Shown piece after piece: positions 9,152 through 15,958 of a stretch of DNA of 23,552 bases; positions within the stretch are counted from its first letter, which is position 1; every line of letters starts with the position of its first letter. Below the pieces are notes generated by a model. The model made no database searches and was not told where the DNA came from. It was given only the letters and a program-made list of their open reading frames with translations. The stretch is from a virus, in IMG/VR virus record IMGVR_UViG_3300036945_000460, positions 1 through 23,552 of that record. One strand, given 5' to 3'. A program made the position numbers and the translations under genes.

Positions 9152-9762
9152 ACAAATTATGGGTATACGGTTGTAGCTTTAGTGAGCCATTCCAATTAGA
9201 AAGTACTGGACCAGTTTTTGATAACAATAATAATAGAATTTTATCTGTTGATTATTGGGGCACACACTTAGCAGATTACCTAGGATTATCCTGTGTTACT
9301 AGAAGTATGTCTGGTATAGGTTTAAATTATATAGCAAGGCAAGTAGAACAAGATTTTACTAAATGGACCAAGGACGATATTATTATCATCAGTCCTAGTT
9401 CCTTGGTTAGAGTTAACATCATGGAATTTGTCAACAGCTATACTAGACAGGAAACAGTTCATTTATATAAAAACTGGGATGAGATATTTGTTTACAACCA
9501 ACAACGTTGGGCAGATATAGTTACAAACTGTCAACATGCTGGTTATCGAGTTTATACTTGGTTAGTCGACGATGTTGATATAGAAGTAAAAAATATTATA
9601 CCGGCACCTGATAACAGTATTAATTGGAAAACATGGATGGATAAACACTATGAATACTGGACTAGTCTTCCAGAAGTGATATACCCATTAGGCGACTGGC
9701 ATTTTAATCCATGGGGTCATTGCGCTGTAGCAGAGCAGATGTATAAAGTAATCACAAAATGA
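9148..9762 (+). CDS. SGNH/GDSL hydrolase-like protein (3 of 5)
   Basis: A 204-residue protein. The start at 9148 makes an ATGA overlap with the preceding stop and places MNKLWVYGCS at the N-terminus, exactly where the other family members begin; a longer frame from 9103 would add a tail lying entirely over the previous gene. It has block I YGCSFSEP (S10), RSMSGIGLNYIA, core strand DDIIIISPSS, and C-terminal GDWHFNPWGHCAVAEQM (D183, H185). The GW-x-x-P-x-R core motif of copies 1 and 2 is replaced here by ISPSSLVR, so this is a divergent member. Its substrate is unknown. Confidence 0.68.
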   Translation: MNKLWVYGCSFSEPFQLESTGPVFDNNNNRILSVDYWGTHLADYLGLSCVTRSMSGIGLNYIARQVEQDFTKWTKDDIIIISPSSLVRVNIMEFVNSYTRQETVHLYKNWDEIFVYNQQRWADIVTNCQHAGYRVYTWLVDDVDIEVKNIIPAPDNSINWKTWMDKHYEYWTSLPEVIYPLGDWHFNPWGHCAVAEQMYKVITK

Positions 9763-10466
9763 AAACAGCAATTATTGTTTCGGGTATATTCAGAGACATT
9801 GAAAAGGCTATGCCAACGTGGAAGTTTGATGGCGATTATTTTTTAATTACACAGGATACGTATCAGCCTCCTAGGGGAACATCTGCAGAACATTCTATAT
9901 TACCAGAGTTAGAAAAATGTAAAGATAAATTTAAAGCTATTTTGGTTGTGGATAGACTAATAGAAGAATTTGAATACAGTACAACATTGACTAATCAAAC
10001 TTGGAAATGGAAGATGGCTTATAGTTTGTTGCAACCTTATATAGAAAAATATAAATACGAACGATTTATTATTATCCGTCCGGATTCATATTTGCATATC
10101 TATGGCGATATTAACCAGCTAAAAATAGAACCAAATGTTTTGCATTCAACAAGTATAATTACCAGAGATGGTATGGGCTATATGTTTGCCAACGATACTT
10201 GGATGATCTGCGATAAAGAATTATTTACTTTATTGTCTAAATTTTATGATTACATATATCCTATTTGTGCAACTAAAAGTATACACGAGCATCTAGCAAA
10301 TTATCTTAATTTACATAATGTTACGGTTACGGCTGATATACTCAATCATGGACAGACAGCTCCGCTTAGACCTGGATTAGATTATATGTTTGAAAACAAT
10401 AAATTAAAAGATAAATACTCAGTTAATGATTTATATAAGGCAATATGGGAATGGAAAAAAGATTAA
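9759..10466 (+). CDS. Small putative glycosyltransferase-like protein
   Basis: A 235-residue protein opening with MKTAIIVSGIFRDI and then GDYFLITQDTY. The central strand YERFIIIRPDSYLH carries R107-x-D109, matching HRYD in the gene at 6565. It is followed by MFANDTWMICDKELF, a substrate-side segment also seen in related sugar transferases. This supports membership of the same glycosyltransferase-like group. It is soluble and has no signal peptide. It sits between SGNH-like genes 3 and 4, with ATGA overlap upstream and about 20 bases of overlap downstream, suggesting that transfer and acylation or deacylation steps are expressed together. Confidence 0.5.
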   Translation: MKTAIIVSGIFRDIEKAMPTWKFDGDYFLITQDTYQPPRGTSAEHSILPELEKCKDKFKAILVVDRLIEEFEYSTTLTNQTWKWKMAYSLLQPYIEKYKYERFIIIRPDSYLHIYGDINQLKIEPNVLHSTSIITRDGMGYMFANDTWMICDKELFTLLSKFYDYIYPICATKSIHEHLANYLNLHNVTVTADILNHGQTAPLRPGLDYMFENNKLKDKYSVNDLYKAIWEWKKD

Positions 10467-11260
10467 TTGTATGCGGCGATAGTTTTAATATTGGTATCGG
10501 CTGTCATAATTTACACACAGAACCGTATGGAAGTTTGTTAGCCAACCAAACAAATAGAAAATTAGTTAATTTAGCTAAAGGTAGCAGTACAAATTTAAGT
10601 ATATGGTTGCAAGTAAAGTATGCTGTAGAAGAACTGTCCGCAAATGAGCATGATATTATTATTGTAAATGAAACTAGCAGTGAAAGATTTAATTGGTTTC
10701 CAGAAGGTAAAGAGCACTATGGAGAACTAACTAATTTAAACGTTAATTATCACGAGTATCCTCCTTACGGCAATGACAGTTATGTAACGCATCAACTAGA
10801 CTGTCATCCTATGCAAGACAATCCTAATTATAAAGGTACTATGATTACTGAAAATGTAGCAGGCGTAATCGATTACCTAGATAGATTTGTTGCAAATGGC
10901 TATGATCAACGAGGAAGATATTATAACAGACTAGTAGATGAACCAATTGCTAAACTAAAGCTAATACGAGATTTTTATGCCATTGTTTACAACGAAAATG
11001 TATCACAACTTCAAAGTCGAAGTTTAATGGTTATGTGTCATGCATTACTAAGAAATAAAAATTTAAAACACGTAATGCTGATTCCCAATCCGCATCCGTG
11101 CAGAGATTTAATTTTAAATGAAAACTTATTACAGTTTAGTTGGGGCGAGTTAACTATGCGATATCCAGATACAGTTAATTCCGGACATGCCAGCGAACAA
11201 GGACACATCGAAGCATACGAAAATGTTTTAATTAAGTTAAAAGAAAACGGATGGGCATAA
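10445..11260 (+). CDS. SGNH/GDSL hydrolase-like protein (4 of 5), altered catalytic end
   Basis: A 271-residue protein. Block I is the classical VCGDSFNIG (S13), then NLAKGSSTNLSIW and core strand HDIIIVNETSSERFNW. At the C-terminus the His block reads SGHASEQGHIEAYE (H248), but the usual Asp one to three residues before His is absent: Asn and Ser occupy those positions and the nearest Asp (D242) is six residues away. The protein may use a Ser-His dyad or be inactive. Two start codons are possible, 10445 and 10451 (MEKRLIVCG); AAGG at 10437-10440 does not clearly choose between them. It ends by sharing one base with the cupin start (TAATG). Confidence 0.68.
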   Translation: MGMEKRLIVCGDSFNIGIGCHNLHTEPYGSLLANQTNRKLVNLAKGSSTNLSIWLQVKYAVEELSANEHDIIIVNETSSERFNWFPEGKEHYGELTNLNVNYHEYPPYGNDSYVTHQLDCHPMQDNPNYKGTMITENVAGVIDYLDRFVANGYDQRGRYYNRLVDEPIAKLKLIRDFYAIVYNENVSQLQSRSLMVMCHALLRNKNLKHVMLIPNPHPCRDLILNENLLQFSWGELTMRYPDTVNSGHASEQGHIEAYENVLIKLKENGWA

Positions 11261-11700
11261 TGGAAATTAAAAAAGTAAACAAGCATTGGGGCTACGAACT
11301 ATGGATAGCAGATGGTTCTGATACACCTTATGCCAGTAAACGTATACTGTTTAAAGCTGGCAATCGAACTAGCCTACAAGTACATGAGTATAAAATTGAA
11401 ACTAATTATGTACTCAGTGGCACAGGTGTTCTCCATCGCAGTCGGGAGCCATTAGATATTGCCAAGTTTTTAGAACAAGGCATGACATCAAAGCAAGTAG
11501 AAGCCTACGAATATACATTCGAACGGATAGACTTAAAAGAAGGTGTTGTGTTTAATGTAAAGCCGGGATATGTACATCGTGTTATGGCTACTACAGACTT
11601 AGAGTTTATGGAAACTAGTACAACAGAATTAGATGATGTTATTAGACTACAAGATGATGCTGGACGCACTCATGGTAGAATCAGTTACGAACACGAATAA
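11260..11700 (+). CDS. Cupin, mannose-6-phosphate isomerase (type II)-like
   Basis: A 146-residue single cupin domain. The start at 11260 (TAATG) is preferred over 11251 because it gives MEIKKVNKHWGYELW at the N-terminus, the normal opening of the PMI/GMP C-terminal cupin. Conserved features are KRILFKAGNRTSLQVH, E47, VLSGTG, then VKPGYVHRV (H106) and the tail TTELDDVIRLQDDAGR, resembling the E-x-D-D-I-x-R-x-x-D-x-Y-G-R ending of bacterial ManC/PMI proteins. The first motif reads H42-E-Y44, so the second His of HxH is Tyr and metal binding may be altered. The expected role is isomerisation or epimerisation of a hexose phosphate feeding nucleotide-sugar synthesis, but such small cupins can have other sugar substrates. 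Confidence 0.72.
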   Translation: MEIKKVNKHWGYELWIADGSDTPYASKRILFKAGNRTSLQVHEYKIETNYVLSGTGVLHRSREPLDIAKFLEQGMTSKQVEAYEYTFERIDLKEGVVFNVKPGYVHRVMATTDLEFMETSTTELDDVIRLQDDAGRTHGRISYEHE

Positions 11701-12298
11701 AAAATTATTTGCTTTTGGTTGTAGTTGTACTGTAGGCGAATACTTGCCTGGATGGCAAGCGGCAACATTAGAAAATAATTGGCAAACTAAATTAAGCGAC
11801 GATGCTTGGCCATTTGTATTGGCTAGAAAACTTTGCATGTCACAGGTAGAAAACAAAGCCTGGGGCGGAGATTCTAATCACGAAATAATGCACAAGATAT
11901 TGTTAACTGATTTCCAACCCGGAGACATTGCAGTTATAGGTTGGTCCTATGCTGGGCGTGAAATAACATTCCACCCTAAGGGAATTATAACACAAACAAT
12001 GTGGGGACTAAATGCAGAACGATTTTATGCCGCACATGATATAGAAGACCTAGAACTTAAAAGCATGGAATATGTTCATCATATACAGCTATATTTAAAA
12101 AGTTTAGGCGTCAAATATGTCATGGCCGCAGTAGAAACGTGGAATTTTAAAACTCCTCAATGGAGATTTTATAACCCTGATGATTTTGTATTTTATAATT
12201 TTATAGATAGAGCCTTAGACAATGAACATCCAGGCCTAAGATCGCACGCCGAGCTAGCTGATCAAATATATCAAAGACTTGGGGTAATAAGTAATTAA
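11672..12298 (+). CDS. SGNH/GDSL hydrolase-like protein (5 of 5)
   Basis: A 208-residue protein. Block I is AFGCSCTVGEYLPGW (S18), then NKAWGGDSNHEI with the Gly and Asn expected for blocks II and III, core strand DIAVIGWSYAGREI, and a canonical C-terminal DNEHPGLRSH (D183, H186). The start at 11672 leaves a 29-base overlap with the cupin; upstream ATGs at 11633, 11654 and 11657 would only add residues translated from cupin DNA. No signal peptide is seen. It shares the GW and Arg of the core strand with copies 1 and 2. The likely role is a sugar O-acyl esterase or transferase (inference from family and context). Confidence 0.7.
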   Translation: MVESVTNTNKKLFAFGCSCTVGEYLPGWQAATLENNWQTKLSDDAWPFVLARKLCMSQVENKAWGGDSNHEIMHKILLTDFQPGDIAVIGWSYAGREITFHPKGIITQTMWGLNAERFYAAHDIEDLELKSMEYVHHIQLYLKSLGVKYVMAAVETWNFKTPQWRFYNPDDFVFYNFIDRALDNEHPGLRSHAELADQIYQRLGVISN

Positions 12299-12300
12299 AC

Positions 12301-13836
12301 ATGAATAAACACACCGTTATTATTCCCACGGCTGGCACCGGTAGTAGAATGGGTAACTACACTAAGAATCTTAATAAAGCATTATTGCCTTATAAGGATC
12401 GACCAGTACTAGCGCATATCATAGATAGCTTTCCCAAGGATACTAGATTTATTATACCTTTGGGTTATCTTAAAGAACAAATTATAGATTTTTGTCGAGT
12501 AGCATACAATGACAGGGATATTGAGTTTATAGATATAAACGACTGGACCAGTGATAAGTCCGGTACGGGTTATACATTATTACAATGTAAAGATAAAATA
12601 ACTTCATCATTTTGGTATGTACCCTGCGATACATACTTTGATCAAACAGTAGTTGATAAAGTCAGAGATAAGGATTGTTATTTTGTTAAAACTGTACCAG
12701 CACAAGATACACATCTTTATACAATGTTTGATTTAAACAATAGTTTCTACATACACGACATTAAATTTAAAGAAGAAACAAGCTCAAATTGGCGTGCATT
12801 TACTGGCTTGATGTATATCAATGATTACACAGACTTCTTTGCTAAATTAGAATCTAGTAACAGCAATGAATTCATTGGCATTATTAAACTAGGTAGTGAT
12901 ACTGCCGGTCTTAACACATGGCTAGACTTTGGTAGCCCTACAATTTATCAAACTGAATTAAGTAAAAGCCAAAAGTTTGACTTTACTAAGAAAGATGAAG
13001 TCACTTACATCTGCAATAATCGTGTAGTTAAATGGTGGCTAGATGGCACAGTGGCTAAAAAGAAATACGATAAAGTATTGGCTAACCCTGGTGTATTTCC
13101 TGATAACTGTGTTTATAGCGGTAACTACATGGCCTATGATTTCTTCCCGGGCAAAACACTCTACGAATTTAATAATCCAGTGGCATTCAGTGAACTTCTA
13201 AATTGGTTAGAAACAAACGTATGGCTAGATTGCCAGGCTGACATTTATGCAGCCAGTATTGAATTTTATAAAACTAAATCATTATCACGTATTAATAAGT
13301 TCTTAGAAAAGTATCCTAACATAGAAAATGTTACTAACATTGACGGTGTTACAGTCAAAGATTATAGTTACTATCTCAACAAAATAGATTGGGAATACTT
13401 TGCCTCTGTTACACGCCCAGGATTCCTTCATGGTGATTTGCAGTTTGATAATATCGTTATCAGCGACAGCGGAGAGTTCAAGATTATAGATTGGCGCCAT
13501 GAGTTTGCCGGCCTAGTTGAATACGGAGACATCTATTATGATTTGGCCAAGATGGCAGGTGGATTAATCATCAACTATGCTAACATCAAGAATCATAATT
13601 TTAACATTGAAATAGACAACGGTTCAGTGACATTGAGTATTCCAAATGTTGATCATATCACAGTATATCAACAGAGATTGAAGAAATATATCATAGACAA
13701 TAATTTAGACTATAACAAAGTACAACAATTAATTCCTATTATATTTTGGAACATGAGTCCATTACACACAGCACCATTTGATTTGTTCTTGTGGTACTTG
13801 GGTATTAAATTATTTGCGGAGTTAGACAATGAGTAA
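12301..13836 (+). CDS. Fused nucleotidyltransferase and APH/choline-kinase-like kinase
   Basis: A 511-residue two-domain protein. Residues 1 to about 230 form a sugar/choline-phosphate nucleotidyltransferase: VIIPTAGTGSRMG is the NTP-binding loop, NKALLPY supplies the conserved Lys, VPCDTYF the metal-binding Asp, and LDFGSP the late motif of this family. Residues from about 235 to the end form an APH/choline-kinase-like phosphotransferase: a YDFFPGKTLYE segment in the N-lobe, the catalytic loop HGDLQFDN (D379) and the metal-binding IDWRHE (D397), followed by YGDIYYDLAKM. One chain could phosphorylate a hydroxylated compound and couple it to a nucleotide, giving an NDP-activated sugar, polyol or choline-like group. 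The substrate is not readable. It follows the SGNH gene after two bases and overlaps the next gene by 8. Confidence 0.82.
   Translation: MNKHTVIIPTAGTGSRMGNYTKNLNKALLPYKDRPVLAHIIDSFPKDTRFIIPLGYLKEQIIDFCRVAYNDRDIEFIDINDWTSDKSGTGYTLLQCKDKITSSFWYVPCDTYFDQTVVDKVRDKDCYFVKTVPAQDTHLYTMFDLNNSFYIHDIKFKEETSSNWRAFTGLMYINDYTDFFAKLESSNSNEFIGIIKLGSDTAGLNTWLDFGSPTIYQTELSKSQKFDFTKKDEVTYICNNRVVKWWLDGTVAKKKYDKVLANPGVFPDNCVYSGNYMAYDFFPGKTLYEFNNPVAFSELLNWLETNVWLDCQADIYAASIEFYKTKSLSRINKFLEKYPNIENVTNIDGVTVKDYSYYLNKIDWEYFASVTRPGFLHGDLQFDNIVISDSGEFKIIDWRHEFAGLVEYGDIYYDLAKMAGGLIINYANIKNHNFNIEIDNGSVTLSIPNVDHITVYQQRLKKYIIDNNLDYNKVQQLIPIIFWNMSPLHTAPFDLFLWYLGIKLFAELDNE
13818..13821 (+). promoter_or_regulatory. Shine-Dalgarno site (GGAG) of the NTF2-like gene
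   Basis: GGAG sits 7 bases before the ATG at 13829, inside the 3' end of the nucleotidyltransferase-kinase gene. It is one of the few well-spaced ribosome-binding sites in the window and supports that start codon. Confidence 0.5.
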
Positions 13837-14167
13837 TCCAACACAAAGTCAAATTGTATTACTGTATTTTCAATGTTTCTGTAAGAAAGATGTAGCATCA
13901 CTTGAAGTGCTATTCAGTGACAGTATTATGTTAACAGACTGGGACGTTCAAGTTATAGGTAAAGAAAATGTTTTAAATTTTAATAATAAATTTTTTAACA
14001 GTGTAGACCATATTAGAATTGATGTCGACCGTGTTGCCATTGGACAAGACACAGTGATAGCAGAGATACGAGTTGTTATTAATAATAAAATAGTAGCCCC
14101 TGTAGTCGATGTTATTGAATTCGACCAAGACAATAAAATAAAAGAAATAAGGGCATACAAGCGATGA
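13829..14167 (+). CDS. NTF2/SnoaL-like small protein
   Basis: A 112-residue protein with the cone-shaped NTF2/SnoaL pattern: an N-terminal helix pair (QSQIVLLYFQCFCKKDVASLEVLFSD), a short strand region (IMLTDWDVQVIGKENV), a helix, then long strands ending in VIEFDQDNKIKEIRAYKR, the typical final hairpin of the fold. The family includes polyketide cyclases, isomerases, dehydratases and pure binding proteins, so the reaction cannot be assigned; an Asp or His in the pocket could serve as acid or base. It lies between the kinase fusion and the AroE-like gene, with a good GGAG ribosome-binding site and an ATGA overlap downstream, which places it in the same putative pathway. Confidence 0.7.
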   Translation: MSNPTQSQIVLLYFQCFCKKDVASLEVLFSDSIMLTDWDVQVIGKENVLNFNNKFFNSVDHIRIDVDRVAIGQDTVIAEIRVVINNKIVAPVVDVIEFDQDNKIKEIRAYKR

Positions 14168-14904
14168 AAAAGTTTATAAGTTTAAGTCAGTATCCAGGTA
14201 AGACTGGTCAATACTTTTACACGGAGTTTTTTAAGCATTATGATATTGATGCAACATATACTCCTTTAGCGTGTGCAGATGTCGAACAAAGTATTCGACA
14301 AGCAATAGAACAAGGCGTCAATGGTATTAGCATTAGTATGCCTTTTAAAAATTCAGTTATTTCATTGCTGGATAAACGCCATCCTTATGTTGATATGTAT
14401 AATAGTTGTAATACTATTAAAATAGATAAAGGAATTTCATACGGATATAATGCTGACCTAGCAGGCGTTGAATCGGTGTGCAAAGAAATCAAGCAAGGTG
14501 ACAAGATTACAATTTTAGGTGGCGGCGCAATTGGCGGTATGTTTGTTAAGTATTTAGAAGAACAGCATTACGAAAATTTAAATCTATGCACCAGGACTAC
14601 AGGAACATGGAATAATCGGTACAGCTACAGCGATGTTGTGATTAATTGTACCGCAATGGGCACAAGTTCATATGACAGTCCATATAAAATTGGACAAATC
14701 CCCCCAGCCGCTAGAGTTGTTATAGATCTTGCAATTAAAGACAATGAATTGCAAGAACAATGTAAGATTGCAAGGATTAAATATGTATCTGGACGCGAGT
14801 TTTATCGTAGTCAATTCTTAAAACAATTTGAGATTTACACGGGTATTAAATCCAGCGAACAAGTTTATAACGAAATCGAAAGCAAACAATATGAAACAGT
14901 TTAA
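14164..14904 (+). CDS. Shikimate-dehydrogenase-like NAD(P)-dependent oxidoreductase
   Basis: A 246-residue protein with the two-domain AroE architecture. The catalytic Lys lies in SISMPFKN (K62), then SCNTI (N83), GYNADLAG (D98, the catalytic Asp), and a Rossmann loop ILGGGAIGG at 117-125; VINCTAMGTS and FLKQFEIYTG match the later family motifs. The N-terminal substrate loop differs: where AroE has a Ser-x-Ser-Pro carboxylate-binding motif, this protein reads YPGKTGQY, so both substrate serines are replaced. This suggests a related hydroxy/keto substrate rather than shikimate itself (inference). It may act with the downstream aldolase-like protein. It has ATGA overlap upstream and 14 bases of overlap downstream, and is cytoplasmic. 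Confidence 0.78.
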   Translation: MKKFISLSQYPGKTGQYFYTEFFKHYDIDATYTPLACADVEQSIRQAIEQGVNGISISMPFKNSVISLLDKRHPYVDMYNSCNTIKIDKGISYGYNADLAGVESVCKEIKQGDKITILGGGAIGGMFVKYLEEQHYENLNLCTRTTGTWNNRYSYSDVVINCTAMGTSSYDSPYKIGQIPPAARVVIDLAIKDNELQEQCKIARIKYVSGREFYRSQFLKQFEIYTGIKSSEQVYNEIESKQYETV

Positions 14905-15958
14905 ATTGGGCTTTGGACCAATGAGCAAGGAAATCATCGAAATACTTGCCAAACATACAATAGAGAATAATTATCCATTGATGATTATTGCCAGTCGTAA
15001 TCAAGTTGACTATGTTACAGGCTATGTATGCACTACTGCTGAACTAGCAGAACAGGTAAAACAATATAAGAATCCAAATTTATTACTATGTAGGGATCAC
15101 TGTGGTCCTTACTTCAGTGACTTAGATCGAGGTCTTAGTATAGAAGATGCTGTTGATCGTTGTATGAAAACTATTGCCGCTGACATTGCCGCTGGTTTTG
15201 ATTTAATTCACATCGATGTTAGTCGTATTAAAGAAAATCAATTACACTATGCAAAACAGTTAATCGAGTATGCATTGAATTTAAATCCTAATATCATGTT
15301 AGAATTTGGCAGCGAAGATAACACGGGCATTGATATTAACAGTAGTCTAGCTAGAATTGATATTCAATTAGGATTTTTAAATCCCTACAAAAATAATATT
15401 AAATTCTTTGTAACACAAACTGGCAGTCTAACCAAAGACGGTCAAGCAGGTACATTTGATGTCGAACGTAATCGAGTTATCGGTGAACAGATTAGAGCAG
15501 AAGGGTTCTTATTCAAAGAACATAATGCTGATTATTTCACAGCAGAAGACATTCAACAACGGATTGCCGCAGGTGTTGATAGTCTGAACATTGCACCGCA
15601 ATTAGGCGTTGTTCAAACGAATTTATTAAAAGAGTTTGCACCCAAGGACCTATGGGCTACATTCGCTGATTTAGTTTACAATCAACCATACTGGCATCGT
15701 TGGGTACCAGAAGGAGTTACTGATAAAGATGTTGCAGTAAGTGTCAGCGGCCATTATTTGTTTAACAGTCAAACTTACAAAGATATTATCGCTGGCATAG
15801 ATGCTAATGCATTCAATGCTAAGTTAACTAGAAAAATAGAAGAACTATTAGATCATTACAAAACTTTTGATCATGAACATCCAGACGTAAAATTTCAAAT
15901 TCAACTGAAGAAGAAATTAGAAGAATTACGTAAACGAGATCCATTTATATACCGATGA
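14891..15958 (+). CDS. Class II tagatose-bisphosphate aldolase GatZ/KbaZ-like protein
   Basis: A 355-residue TIM-barrel protein resembling the non-catalytic subunit of class II D-tagatose-1,6-bisphosphate aldolase. Matching segments are PLMIIASRNQVDY (29-41), LLLCRDHCGPYF (64-75, the family's GDHLGP motif), ADIAAGFDLIHIDVSR (97-112), LEFGSEDNTG (137-146), and FKEHNADYFTAEDI with GVDSLNIAPQLG. The start at 14891 (MKQFKLGFGPMS) fits the family; an upstream extension would lie wholly over the AroE-like gene. No GatY/KbaY-type catalytic partner is in the window, so it either acts alone as an aldolase/lyase or isomerase on a phosphorylated sugar, or uses a host partner. It overlaps the carbamoyltransferase by ATGA. 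Confidence 0.78.
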   Translation: MKQFKLGFGPMSKEIIEILAKHTIENNYPLMIIASRNQVDYVTGYVCTTAELAEQVKQYKNPNLLLCRDHCGPYFSDLDRGLSIEDAVDRCMKTIAADIAAGFDLIHIDVSRIKENQLHYAKQLIEYALNLNPNIMLEFGSEDNTGIDINSSLARIDIQLGFLNPYKNNIKFFVTQTGSLTKDGQAGTFDVERNRVIGEQIRAEGFLFKEHNADYFTAEDIQQRIAAGVDSLNIAPQLGVVQTNLLKEFAPKDLWATFADLVYNQPYWHRWVPEGVTDKDVAVSVSGHYLFNSQTYKDIIAGIDANAFNAKLTRKIEELLDHYKTFDHEHPDVKFQIQLKKKLEELRKRDPFIYR

